From positions 1 through 9,747 of the forward strand of contig CAZNCJ010000081.1 in the NCBI GenBank assembly GCA_964571595.1: DNA of 9,747 bases. The letters run 5' to 3'. The position numbers and the translations under genes are program-made. Positions 1 to 7,551 of this stretch are shown piece by piece; within the stretch, counting starts at the first letter, position 1, and each line of letters opens with the position of its first letter. The notes under the pieces are model-generated. The model saw only the letters and a program-made list of their open reading frames with translations, ran no database searches and was not told where the DNA came from. Source of the DNA: CALCKU01 sp964571595 (GTDB taxonomy: Bacteria > Pseudomonadota > Alphaproteobacteria > Caulobacterales > Maricaulaceae).

Positions 1-2
1 TG

Positions 3-1136
3 CATACGGTTGTCATCGCCTGCTCAAAGGAAGCTAAGGCGCGCGGCGTTAAAAATGTCATGAAACTATCAGACGCCAAGAAAGTCTGTCCTGACCTCGT
101 TTTGCAATGCCAAAGTCCCGATTTATATCGGCGCGCACATAATGCCCTCCTTGCCGAGATCAATAGCGTTATCCCTGTAGAGGCTGTTAAATCGATAGAT
201 GAACTATGCTGTAAACTTGACCCGAAAGACATTGCTGACCCGATAGGCCTATCCGAAAAACTCAAAGCAGCCATCGCGGAAGGCGTTGGACCTTTCATAA
301 CATGCTCAATCGGATTTGGTGCAAACCGTCACTTGGCTAAGATTGCTTGTAAAATGGACAAGCCCAACGGAACCACGATTTGGCATCCGCATATGATGCC
401 GGGACCAATGCTCCACTTACCGTTCGATGACATTCCGGGAATTGGCGGACGCATGGAGCAACGTCTCAACCATGCGGGCATTTACAATATGAAAGACTTG
501 CTCGCGACCGAACCCAAACAAATGCGCAAGCTATGGCGCAGTGTTACAGGTGAACGGCTTTGGTATGCGCTACATGGTTATGACGTGAAGGCTCAAAAAT
601 CTGAACGCGGCATGTTTGGACATGGGCGTGTTTTGCCGCCAGAGCTGCGTAATTTTAAAGATGCCAGAGAATGCACTCGATTGCTTTTAGTGAAAGCCGC
701 CCGCCGTATGCGCCGTGAAGGCTTTTATGCCAGCTCGCTCTATATGTGGGTTAGTTTGCGAAACCGATCCATCAAGGAGAGAGGATGGTCTTCGCATCAC
801 AAGCTGCACATGGCCAACGATGACCAAGCCTGCCTAACGGCCCTTGATGCCTTATGGGCTAAAGCAAAGGCCAGAATTCCAAGCCATTATAAAATCGTGC
901 GTGTTGGTGTCACGCTGGGCGATCTGACGGATGCTTCAACACGCCAACTAGATATGCTTATCAATGATGACCCACAGCGCCAGCGATGGGAATCCGTTAC
1001 AAACGCTATGGATAGCCTGAACACGCGTTATGGCAAATCACTTGTGACAATGGGGCCTTGGAAACTTCCCCCCGGCGGAAACCTTGGCGGCAAAATCAGC
1101 TTCACCCGCATACCTCGCGCGGAGGACTTTTGGTGA
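3..1136 (+). CDS. Y-family translesion DNA polymerase (DinB/UmuC superfamily), 5'-truncated by window edge
   Basis: A damage-tolerant polymerase that copies past lesions, with low fidelity. The frame is open to the left edge: codons from base 3 read HTVVIACSKEAKARGVKN, matching the conserved palm segment before the usual MKLSDAKKVCPDL region. The ATG at 60 is therefore an internal methionine, and the true start, with the first catalytic Asp, lies upstream. The second catalytic motif SIDEL is present with Asp-Glu at 198-203, so the enzyme should be active, unlike the catalytically dead ImuB. Next come SIGFGANRHLAKIA-K-DKPNG, a helix-hairpin-helix (DDIPGIGGRMEQRL, about 425-470) and a little-finger domain from about 620. 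The C-terminus FTRIPRAEDFW is the typical end of plasmid-borne members, sometimes mislabelled ImpB or UmuC. Its stop overlaps the next gene by GTGA, implying translational coupling. No umuD- or imuA-like gene is visible. Family assignment is strong; the subfamily is not settled. Confidence 0.93.
   Translation, partial: HTVVIACSKEAKARGVKNVMKLSDAKKVCPDLVLQCQSPDLYRRAHNALLAEINSVIPVEAVKSIDELCCKLDPKDIADPIGLSEKLKAAIAEGVGPFITCSIGFGANRHLAKIACKMDKPNGTTIWHPHMMPGPMLHLPFDDIPGIGGRMEQRLNHAGIYNMKDLLATEPKQMRKLWRSVTGERLWYALHGYDVKAQKSERGMFGHGRVLPPELRNFKDARECTRLLLVKAARRMRREGFYASSLYMWVSLRNRSIKERGWSSHHKLHMANDDQACLTALDALWAKAKARIPSHYKIVRVGVTLGDLTDASTRQLDMLINDDPQRQRWESVTNAMDSLNTRYGKSLVTMGPWKLPPGGNLGGKISFTRIPRAEDFW
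1121..1125 (+). promoter_or_regulatory. Ribosome binding site GGAGG for the zinc-ribbon gene
   Basis: GGAGG lies inside the last codons of the polymerase gene, seven bases before the GTG at 1133. This placement favours the GTG start over the longer frame that would begin at TTG 1058, which has no comparable site and would need a 79-base overlap. Confidence 0.75.
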
Positions 1137-1384
1137 GTTGGAAACACAAATTGCAAATCTTAGACTTTGAAGCAGGTGACAGACTAGAAGCCCGCTGCGT
1201 AAATTGCGGCTACACATGGTATGAGGAACCCGTGGTCTATTTCCACAAGTCTCACCTTCGACAGCTTTACGTCGATGAGTTTGAAGCCCGTATGCGCTGT
1301 AGGCAATGGAACTGCTCAGGTAAGATAATCATATCTCAAACACACAAAGATGAAACTGAGGGTTTCCAAGGCGGGCTTGCTTAG
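1133..1384 (+). CDS. Small zinc-ribbon-like protein coupled to the Y-family polymerase
   Basis: An 83-residue protein beginning at GTG (VSWKHKLQILDF...), which overlaps the polymerase TGA as GTGA. A good GGAGG sits seven bases upstream. It has two cysteine pairs, C22-x2-C25 (CVNCGY) and C56-x4-C61 (CRQWNC), separated by 30 residues rich in aromatic and charged residues. This is the layout of a zinc-ribbon or treble-clef-like metal site. There is no signal peptide or membrane segment, so it should be cytoplasmic. The four-base overlap indicates translational coupling and suggests a role with the polymerase, for example as an accessory or DNA-binding partner; that role is inference from position only. 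I recognise no named family. It could instead be an unrelated regulator that shares the transcript. The gene is real with high likelihood; its function is unknown. Confidence 0.8.
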   Translation: MSWKHKLQILDFEAGDRLEARCVNCGYTWYEEPVVYFHKSHLRQLYVDEFEARMRCRQWNCSGKIIISQTHKDETEGFQGGLA

Positions 1385-1397
1385 GGATATTTATCCC
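1384..1397. repeat. Short hairpin GGGATA-TT-TATCCC at the end of the zinc-ribbon gene
   Basis: A perfect inverted repeat of six bases that starts at the last base of the stop codon. It could act as a weak terminator or an RNA end-protecting hairpin, but no run of T follows, so I do not call it an intrinsic terminator. Confidence 0.45.
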
Positions 1398-1400
1398 CAA

Positions 1401-1455
1401 AGCGGAAGTTAGCTAAAGTCTTACTTTAGACGGTTTTAAGCCGCTGACTTTCGTT
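1401..1455. other. Structured intergenic element: long imperfect stem enclosing two smaller hairpins
   Basis: Bases 1401-1413 (AGCGGAAGTTAGC) can pair with 1443-1455 (GCTGACTTTCGTT) over 13 positions, three of them G-U. Inside lie a perfect seven-base hairpin, CTAAAGT-CTT-ACTTTAG at 1413-1429 (it shares base 1413 with the outer stem), and a weaker GGTT...AGCC hairpin at 1432-1442. Together they draw a three-way junction. It sits at the composition change between the polymerase cassette and the AT-rich 1539 gene. It may be an RNA element in the leader of that gene, a DNA recombination or protein site, or chance. Pairing was found by eye and no energy was computed. Confidence 0.4.
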
Positions 1456-1476
1456 CTGCTTTGAAGTCAGAAGTCA
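1444..1476. repeat. Inverted repeat CTGACTT/AAGTCAG with tandem GAAGTCA copies
   Basis: CTGACTT at 1444-1450 is the exact reverse complement of AAGTCAG at 1464-1470, with a 13-base loop. GAAGTCA occurs twice in tandem at 1463-1469 and 1470-1476. The left arm is the same bases used by the longer stem at 1401-1455, so the two foldings cannot coexist. Repeated AAGTC units could be a binding site for a regulator of the gene starting at 1539 or a recombination end. The repeats are certain; their function is inferred. Confidence 0.5.
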
Positions 1477-1538
1477 ATGTTCACTCAACTATTTCAAATT
1501 AAGCTTGGAAGTACTTAATTTTATGTTGAATATGGTTT

Positions 1539-3482
1539 ATGCTGAAACCAGAAGACCACCAAACATACATTGAGCTTTTCGAATCAAGACACAATGAGGT
1601 CGATGATGCTCATTTAGAAATATTATCAATTTTACAAACAGATGATAAAATATCATTTGGAACAGAATTTAGCCAGCTTGCCAAAATGCTCAGCATATCC
1701 GCACATGCTGGCGAAGTTAATATGCTTGCTGCTCAAACGGCCAAAGTGATTTATCAGGAAGTACGTTCCTCTAACCTCTGTGATTTAAGAAAAACTGCAA
1801 GTTGGCGAAAAGCCATTTTAAGAGCCGAAGCTATATTAGAAAGTCGGAGCTACACTGAAAAGTTCCCAGATAGAGAGATTGCAGTCGCGGGAGCGTATAA
1901 GCGCTTAAAAGAAGCAAAAAGGAAATTATCTATAAATGCGCTAGGTATTTACTGGGATGACCAATCATTAAAAGATGCAAGCAATCAACTAAACTCGCAC
2001 ATTCAGCTTTTAGGCGGGACGGTGACTCTAGCGCAAATTGGCCGAATGTTTGACGAAACCAATAACATATACGACAAAATTTGGCTTTGTGGAGAGTCCA
2101 ACCTTGGCCTCAATCAACCAAAAGAACCCGCAATTCCATTTGGTTGGTTACAAGCGTTAGCGTTGAAGCATACAGCAAGCAAAAATAAACCCCGAAAGCC
2201 AGAAGTATTATGGAATAATATTGTAACAAGTTCACGTGATATTGCTGCCACATTTGACTGCCAAAGGTATAGTCGATTCGATGGCATGATGGGTATCAAC
2301 CAGGCCGATTTTACGAGAGCTATTTATCAAACGTTATGCTGGCGGGAATTATTTACAATACAACAAATGCCTCAAGAATGCTTGCCTTATCTTTATAAAG
2401 CGTTCTTAATCGAGTTAAAGATTGCAGGGGAAAATGAAGCAATCTCTTTTATCAAAAAAATCTGGAAAGAATACGATAACCTTCGTTCAAGGTTGGAAGC
2501 AGCAAGACCAAGTCTGTTTAATATAAAGACAATTGAAGAGATTTTCCCGACTTTGCTATTACATTCCAAAGAAGCTGGTGATGCCGTCAATCCGAACTTC
2601 GTCGTGCCGATGAATGGTACTGTTAGAAATGATTCAAGTATTATGTTCTACAGGGCTCCAAAAGGAAAATTACTCTGTTGTCCACTATCAAGGTCTAATA
2701 CAGTTTTTTTAACAATCATTTTTACCAAAATGTGGAAAATGTTAAAAGACCCATCAAAAACTCTGAGTAATATTACCGAAAAATCTTTGGCACTCGTGAG
2801 CGACACTAAAGCCGACGCCATTTATCCAAGTGAAAAGTATAAAATCGGGAAGGATACATTTGAATTTGATCTAGCAACGCAAACTGGTTCCGAAATATCT
2901 ATAATTGAAATAAAAAACAAATCACTAACTAGGCAATCTGAATCAGGAGACGGGCTGTCGTTTCTGGACGATTTAAGTAAGAGCATATTCCCTTTAATTT
3001 TTCAGCTCGCTCGCCATGAGAAACATATTCGTGAAGAACTAACGCCTTTGAATTCAGCCTTCCCTGATAACGAATTATCAATAACAAAAATTGCGGTATC
3101 GACACTGACATATGGGTCGGTCACAGATAATTTATTCCTTAAATCCATATTTGTGGCCCTCTCCGGCGTAAAGTTGTCAGCTATCGAAAAAGAAAATGAA
3201 AAAACGGTCAAAGAGTTCAACAAGCAATATCAAAAGGCTTTAACTAAGGTTCTGGAAGTTTCTGATAAAAATGATGAAGGTTTGTATGAATTAAATCCCT
3301 TTTTCTTTCGCACGCGCTGGGTAGATTTAGGCCAATTGATTTATTTACTAGACAGATCAAATGATGTCAGCAACGCCTTAAGGCCAATCAGGCATCTTAC
3401 TTTTTCATCACGAGATATGTGGAATGAAATAGCCTATGCTGACAGAGGTGGATTTGCATCAGGTGTTTGGTCTGACCTGTAA
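1539..3482 (+). CDS. Putative PD-(D/E)XK-type nuclease, 647 residues, unassigned family (defence candidate)
   Basis: I do not recognise a named family. Residues 1-390 look mainly helical and carry no motif I can name. Around residues 441-459 the sequence FEFDLATQTGSEISIIEIKNK gives D444-x12-E457-I-K459 on two strand-like segments. This is the spacing of a PD-(D/E)XK restriction-like nuclease core, and active nuclease function is inferred from it. A conserved-looking tail follows, with FFFRTRWVDLGQ from residue 588. There is no signal peptide or membrane helix. ATG 1539 is the first start after an in-frame TGA at 1527; there is no clear Shine-Dalgarno and no convincing promoter. The gene is AT-rich (about 35% GC on the line at 1561-1620, against about 48% on a relaxase line), suggesting recent transfer. 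It converges on the SIR2 gene 116 bases away. An antiphage effector is plausible but unproven. Confidence 0.72.
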   Translation: MLKPEDHQTYIELFESRHNEVDDAHLEILSILQTDDKISFGTEFSQLAKMLSISAHAGEVNMLAAQTAKVIYQEVRSSNLCDLRKTASWRKAILRAEAILESRSYTEKFPDREIAVAGAYKRLKEAKRKLSINALGIYWDDQSLKDASNQLNSHIQLLGGTVTLAQIGRMFDETNNIYDKIWLCGESNLGLNQPKEPAIPFGWLQALALKHTASKNKPRKPEVLWNNIVTSSRDIAATFDCQRYSRFDGMMGINQADFTRAIYQTLCWRELFTIQQMPQECLPYLYKAFLIELKIAGENEAISFIKKIWKEYDNLRSRLEAARPSLFNIKTIEEIFPTLLLHSKEAGDAVNPNFVVPMNGTVRNDSSIMFYRAPKGKLLCCPLSRSNTVFLTIIFTKMWKMLKDPSKTLSNITEKSLALVSDTKADAIYPSEKYKIGKDTFEFDLATQTGSEISIIEIKNKSLTRQSESGDGLSFLDDLSKSIFPLIFQLARHEKHIREELTPLNSAFPDNELSITKIAVSTLTYGSVTDNLFLKSIFVALSGVKLSAIEKENEKTVKEFNKQYQKALTKVLEVSDKNDEGLYELNPFFFRTRWVDLGQLIYLLDRSNDVSNALRPIRHLTFSSRDMWNEIAYADRGGFASGVWSDL

Positions 3483-3598
3483 TATTTCAAAAGTTGAAAA
3501 TGTCCCTACTAATGAACCGACCGTTGTTACTTAAGTTAAGGCTCTCAGCTCTCAAAACGAAGGTTAATCACAAAAAATTCCGGTTAAATATTAGCCCT
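3483..3598. other. Convergent intergenic region without a clear terminator
   Basis: This gap separates the stops of two converging genes. It holds a perfect AT-rich hairpin TTTCAA-AAG-TTGAAA (3485-3499), a seven-base tandem repeat GCTCTCA-GCTCTCA (3541-3554), and two copies of GGTTAA (3562-3567 and 3582-3587). No GC-rich hairpin followed by T residues is seen on either strand, so transcripts may read into each other. Confidence 0.5.
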
Positions 3599-6500
3599 TT
3601 ACCCGAGTAATAATTTTTCTCTTAATCTAATCATATCGCTTGAATGCTCCAGGCTAGGTTCTGCAGTTATCATTCGATCGAGCATCGCGGACAGATTGTA
3701 AGGCCAAAAACGAGTTTGTGTTGGGAGAACAGCAAGCAGAATACGAAACAGGTTTTGCGCTCTTTCTTCGACAATCGTGTCTGTATCACGAAAATAGAAA
3801 CTCAAATGTTGGTCTTCAACAGTAACCAATAATGGCAACACATCCTCAAAAATAACATCCATGAGGGGGACATTGTGGGTCAAAATTGAGAAAAGCTTAC
3901 GACTTATTTTGCTTGTCCGAACACTTGTCTGCCTTGGCCAAATATTCTTGAAGAAGTCCGAAACCTGTTTTGGGTTTAGATAATTGAGTTCGTTGTCCGG
4001 CTCTCGAAGTGTATGGGCAGCCCAACCTTCGTAATGACTCAACATGCTCAAACGGAAGTTCTCGCTTCCGTGAAGAAGCACATTCGTCAATTCTGCATCC
4101 GTTAAGTGAACGGTATTTCCGTCTGCAAACGGTCGACGCCAATTTGCGAGCAAAGCCGCACTCAATCTGCTTCGGCGATCTTCAGCTTCACCCTCCGTAT
4201 CTAGTACCCTTTGCACGATAAATGGTTTGAGATTTGAAAACAGCCGATCTGATGGCAGTATCCGGCCATGACGAAAGCCACTCCAAAAAGCCTCAGCTAT
4301 TACTGAGTTAGTATCACTGAATGCACGCTCAAGGATTTCGGCTGCAAAGTCTGGTTGATGATAGTCAATCCAGTTAAGTCTTTGAGATAGCTCTGCCATT
4401 GCTAGCGCAGCTGTCTCTCCCGGCATGTCTAACAAAGCTATCATTCGAGACAACCATTTCTCGCTGGGCGCATTGGCCCAACGATTATCCCGTATCGCAG
4501 CATCGGTTAAATGGCCCACGCTTGAATTTAAAGCACTGCCTAGCCAATCTTTACCAGAAGAATTGGAGATGATTTTTGACGCGCCTAACTCCGCCTCTTT
4601 TGAGATGAGCGAGACAATACGATCATACATAAGGTCATAAACTTTTGGACAGATAATGGAAAAAAGACCTGATTTATCCCGAAACCACCACGTCAAAGCG
4701 TATAGAAAGGTCTTTAGGGCTGTGTCGTCAACGTCCATAAGTCTGTGAAGGATTAGAAGACTTAACCAAGGCGTATCTGAGGCTCGCCGATCATGATTGA
4801 GGAAGGTTCGCCACTCCGATTGGTTCGTTGAGGTTGCCGAGGTAGTGTGCCTTAGTGCCGCTAGTGCGCGCAAAGGCTTGGCAGTTGCAAAACCTGCGAA
4901 TGGGTCTTTTTCGACTAGATAATCTGATGTTCGCCCGCTGAGTTCGCGTGCTTTTGGAATGATATCTCTAAGCTCTAATGGCAACAGTGCATCATAATCG
5001 GTTTCCGTTCTAACGAACCCGCCCCTTGAACCAAGCTCTTCATCGGCGCCATCGGCATACTCTGGTTTCCAATTTGGCGCGTCACTCCGTAACGCTTCCG
5101 ATATTTCTGCTAAGTCGAACGAAAACTCACACCCGTTATTGGCGAGCCAGTGTAGGCGGCTCAGCTGCATGAAGGCTTTCCGCTCTGAAAAGGCGGCCTT
5201 ATCTTTGTCGTACGACTTTTTCCGCTTTGGCCCTTTGAGCAACTGAGCTTCAACAATAGAAATAGCTTCTTCTGTCAGGCTGGACCACCTCATCGCCAAT
5301 GATGTCAAAAGGTCACGTTGATTGCCCGAGTGCCAAAACGCTTTTCTTGAAATAGACTTCAATACCTTGGCCTGGTCACGCTTTGCAATCAGACCTTTTT
5401 CGCCTAGCGCCCAAATTCTGAGACGCGGGAAAATGATGGAGGCTCCTTCGGGCCAACACTTGACCTCCCGGCGAGCCGCCGCCTTATCGTGCTTCGCAAG
5501 TCGCTTAAGCTCATTCGTGTAGAGCGCAATAAGTCCCGATATTCCTTCACCTCTTCGATATTGATTTACATTAGGGTCATCACCCTTCCTGATCGGAACA
5601 AGTTCGAAAGACCAAACTGGGCCAGTCTCAGTCTCCAGTACATCCGCTTGGCGAAGGCTTTCACGTAGCTCGGCGATGGTTTCCACTCGCCACTTTTTTG
5701 GAACCTCAATATCATAGGTGAAACTGGGATAGCCAATATCAATTCTAAAGTATGGGTACTTGTTATCATCTTCCGGTGCAACGCCTGATTGCGCGTAATT
5801 CGGTTCTGTCTTGATCGCAGGCCGCGAGGCCTGCCCGTAAGCACGAACGAGCTGTGATGTCCAAGGCGCTTTTCGTGCAAGACGCTGAAGGTGATACCAA
5901 CGCATATCATGCCCACGAAGCCCATTAACACTGCTATCCCAGGCCTCAAACAGATAGCGCCACTGCCTAACTATATGTTCAAGATCTGCATCTCCCTCCA
6001 TATCATCCAGACGAGATTCTATGAGCGAAATATACTCTGGATTTAGCCTCTGTTGTGACCCCGCCCAGGCAAGTGTTGCGGGCTGCTCGCATGTTTTTGC
6101 AATCCAGCGACCTAATGAAAACAACCGTTGAGGTAAAACGGCTATACCTGCAGTATATAGCTCAGCGTGGGATGCAATATTCTCCGCTTTCGCTGTATCT
6201 ATGTCTGCTGGTGTCAGTGAAAACGCATTCCACGCAGATACGTAATCTACATCACGTTTCTCGTGCGGTTGATCTGGATCGGGAAGAGCTGGCGGTATAT
6301 CACTGTCTAGCCCATATAATGAAAATGGATTAATCGCAGGCTTATCACGATTGTAAAGTGAACGTTTGGGCTTACCAAGTCGTTTACGTGGATCGAATAC
6401 CCAAAGCCATTCGCCAGGGGGATTCTGTTTAGCAGATGCGAATAGAGCTGCACCTTCACGAGATGAAACAAGAGCCGCCACTCTTCCGCGTTCATAAGGC

Positions 6501-7459
6501 TCTAATTCGCCCGGTCGTTGTGCTGCAAGCCTTAATGTTTCTTGCGTCCAACTCTGTCTGTCGCGCGCGCGCACGGACCATGCTTCAAGTGTCGTCCAGA
6601 GCGATAAGTGATGATTGTCAGCAGAGTAAGTTATTGGTTTTACTCCACGCGCATCCCATACGCTTCGGGCTTCACTTTCAGTTCCTGCATGAAATGCATA
6701 AACGGAACTGTTTTCATCATCCACGCGACCCAATGCCTCCAGTAAGTAGCTGATTGGGGGGTCGTCTGCGCTGTAGCCAAGAAAGACGAGCGTATAGTCT
6801 TTAATGAGGTCCTTTAAAAATTGAGCTGCTCGACCATCTGTCATGTATGCGTGGCCAAATTCGGCGCTCGATAAAATGAAGCCAGGCTTTTCAGCGGCTA
6901 CTCCAGTATCATCAATACGGCCATGTAGATAAACAACGCCGTCAAATCTATCAGGTTGGGTAAGGTCTGGTAGGTCAGGAAAGCAGTAAGTGTTTATCCC
7001 AGGCGCTGTTTCAAACAAGCGGTCGAAGTTGGTTGTGACAAGCTGGGTTCGGCCAGCGGGTGTGTGAGCGAGGTCGAGGATGATTTGATGGGCAGAGCGG
7101 TCAGTGTTAGCATCGGTTTGAAGGGCTCGCGCGACCGCCCGCTCAATGTCGGCGCGGTCAAACTCGCCATATAAATCCATAAAAACTTTATCTGCAGAAA
7201 TGAGAGCGGACGCTTCTTTCCAAGAAATTTGACCCTTTGTCTCTCTTACAATACGTTCTGGCATAGTAAAACGGGCCTTCGCTTTACCCGTCTCAGAAGG
7301 CTTTAAGCGTGCCATAACATTTTCAGTTAATCCAAAGAAATCAGGTAGCTTGGCTCGCGCAAGTGAGATTCCTGCTCCACAGAAAAAGACAACCTGACCC
7401 TTGTCTCGGGCGCGAAGTAATTCATTCGGTATGTCTGGGCCGTCGGCGGTAAAACGCAT
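3599..7459 (-). CDS. Large SIR2-domain protein, DSR-like antiphage NADase
   Basis: A 1286-residue protein with an N-terminal SIR2 domain (about 20-300) and no second recognisable domain. Visible SIR2 signatures are the NAD-binding loop CGAGIS (27-32), TTNFDRL (142-148, candidate catalytic Asn144), YLHG with candidate His179, and LGYSADDPP (227-235). In defence SIR2 proteins the equivalent Asn and His are needed to cleave NAD+, and depletion of NAD+ stops phage growth. Residues 300-1286 look largely helical; in DSR proteins the long C-terminal part senses phage components, so the same is inferred here. No Walker A (GxxxxGK[ST]) is seen, which argues against a SIR2-STAND Avs protein, and there is no adjacent herA, thsB or short pAgo gene. 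The start gives MRFTADGPDIPNELL, in keeping with homologues, but no Shine-Dalgarno precedes it. The gene lies downstream of the relaxase and lipoprotein on the same strand, separated by 125 bases with its own possible promoter. Confidence 0.9.
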   Translation of the reverse strand: MRFTADGPDIPNELLRARDKGQVVFFCGAGISLARAKLPDFFGLTENVMARLKPSETGKAKARFTMPERIVRETKGQISWKEASALISADKVFMDLYGEFDRADIERAVARALQTDANTDRSAHQIILDLAHTPAGRTQLVTTNFDRLFETAPGINTYCFPDLPDLTQPDRFDGVVYLHGRIDDTGVAAEKPGFILSSAEFGHAYMTDGRAAQFLKDLIKDYTLVFLGYSADDPPISYLLEALGRVDDENSSVYAFHAGTESEARSVWDARGVKPITYSADNHHLSLWTTLEAWSVRARDRQSWTQETLRLAAQRPGELEPYERGRVAALVSSREGAALFASAKQNPPGEWLWVFDPRKRLGKPKRSLYNRDKPAINPFSLYGLDSDIPPALPDPDQPHEKRDVDYVSAWNAFSLTPADIDTAKAENIASHAELYTAGIAVLPQRLFSLGRWIAKTCEQPATLAWAGSQQRLNPEYISLIESRLDDMEGDADLEHIVRQWRYLFEAWDSSVNGLRGHDMRWYHLQRLARKAPWTSQLVRAYGQASRPAIKTEPNYAQSGVAPEDDNKYPYFRIDIGYPSFTYDIEVPKKWRVETIAELRESLRQADVLETETGPVWSFELVPIRKGDDPNVNQYRRGEGISGLIALYTNELKRLAKHDKAAARREVKCWPEGASIIFPRLRIWALGEKGLIAKRDQAKVLKSISRKAFWHSGNQRDLLTSLAMRWSSLTEEAISIVEAQLLKGPKRKKSYDKDKAAFSERKAFMQLSRLHWLANNGCEFSFDLAEISEALRSDAPNWKPEYADGADEELGSRGGFVRTETDYDALLPLELRDIIPKARELSGRTSDYLVEKDPFAGFATAKPLRALAALRHTTSATSTNQSEWRTFLNHDRRASDTPWLSLLILHRLMDVDDTALKTFLYALTWWFRDKSGLFSIICPKVYDLMYDRIVSLISKEAELGASKIISNSSGKDWLGSALNSSVGHLTDAAIRDNRWANAPSEKWLSRMIALLDMPGETAALAMAELSQRLNWIDYHQPDFAAEILERAFSDTNSVIAEAFWSGFRHGRILPSDRLFSNLKPFIVQRVLDTEGEAEDRRSRLSAALLANWRRPFADGNTVHLTDAELTNVLLHGSENFRLSMLSHYEGWAAHTLREPDNELNYLNPKQVSDFFKNIWPRQTSVRTSKISRKLFSILTHNVPLMDVIFEDVLPLLVTVEDQHLSFYFRDTDTIVEERAQNLFRILLAVLPTQTRFWPYNLSAMLDRMITAEPSLEHSSDMIRLREKLLLG

Positions 7460-7514
7460 ATATGAAATGTAGTAATAGAAGGCTTTATATCAAGACTTCA
7501 AATATTTAGAGTAA

Positions 7515-7535
7515 TCTGACCATTTTTAGGTCAAA
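7515..7535 (-). promoter_or_regulatory. Inverted repeat in the SIR2 upstream region, possible operator or -35 area
   Basis: On the minus strand TTTGACC-TAAAAAT-GGTCAGA forms arms of seven bases with one G-T pair. The left arm contains TTGACC, close to a -35 hexamer, about 70 bases before the ATG at 7459. A TATAAA at minus-strand positions just upstream of AAGCCTTC could serve as a -10 of another promoter, but spacing to any good -35 is poor. Regulation of SIR2 expression through this site is a guess. Confidence 0.3.
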
Positions 7536-7551
7536 TGACATCCTCGTTAAT

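Noticed and set aside
60..62. ATG 60 as the true start of the polymerase.
   Set aside because: The frame stays open to base 3 and the residues encoded before it match the conserved palm region of the family, so the gene begins outside the window.
1058..1132. A longer version of the zinc-ribbon gene starting at TTG 1058.
   Set aside because: It overlaps the polymerase by 79 bases, has no ribosome binding site, and its extra residues are a shadow of the polymerase frame. GTG 1133 with GGAGG fits better.
3..1136. Polymerase interpreted as ImuB of an imuAB-dnaE2 cassette.
   Set aside because: ImuB lacks the catalytic acidic residues; here Asp-Glu is intact in SIDEL, and no imuA or dnaE2 is visible.
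1401..1455. Integron attC site.
   Set aside because: The long stem recalls attC, but the R'' and R' core consensus sequences (RYYYAAC and GTTRRRY) are not present at the ends, and no integrase gene is in the window.
1523..1573. A 16-residue leader peptide frame (ATG 1523) overlapping the start of the 1539 gene.
   Set aside because: It is too short, shows no attenuator-type codon run, and has only a poorly spaced GGAAG ahead of it. Chance is sufficient.
3541..3554. GCTCTCA tandem repeat as a partner of the GAAGTCA tandem repeat at 1463-1476, marking the two ends of an insertion.
   Set aside because: The units differ in sequence and no common direct or inverted repeat joins the two sites; seven-base tandems occur by chance.
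5566..5949. Open frames of 60-127 codons on both strands inside the SIR2, relaxase and nuclease genes, the longest at 5566-5949.
   Set aside because: Each lies within a much longer gene with clear protein motifs, and none has a ribosome binding site or recognisable domain.
3599..7459. SIR2 protein as an Avs (SIR2-STAND) or ThsA protein.
   Set aside because: No Walker A motif was found for a STAND ATPase, the chain is far longer than ThsA, and no thsB/TIR gene is adjacent.
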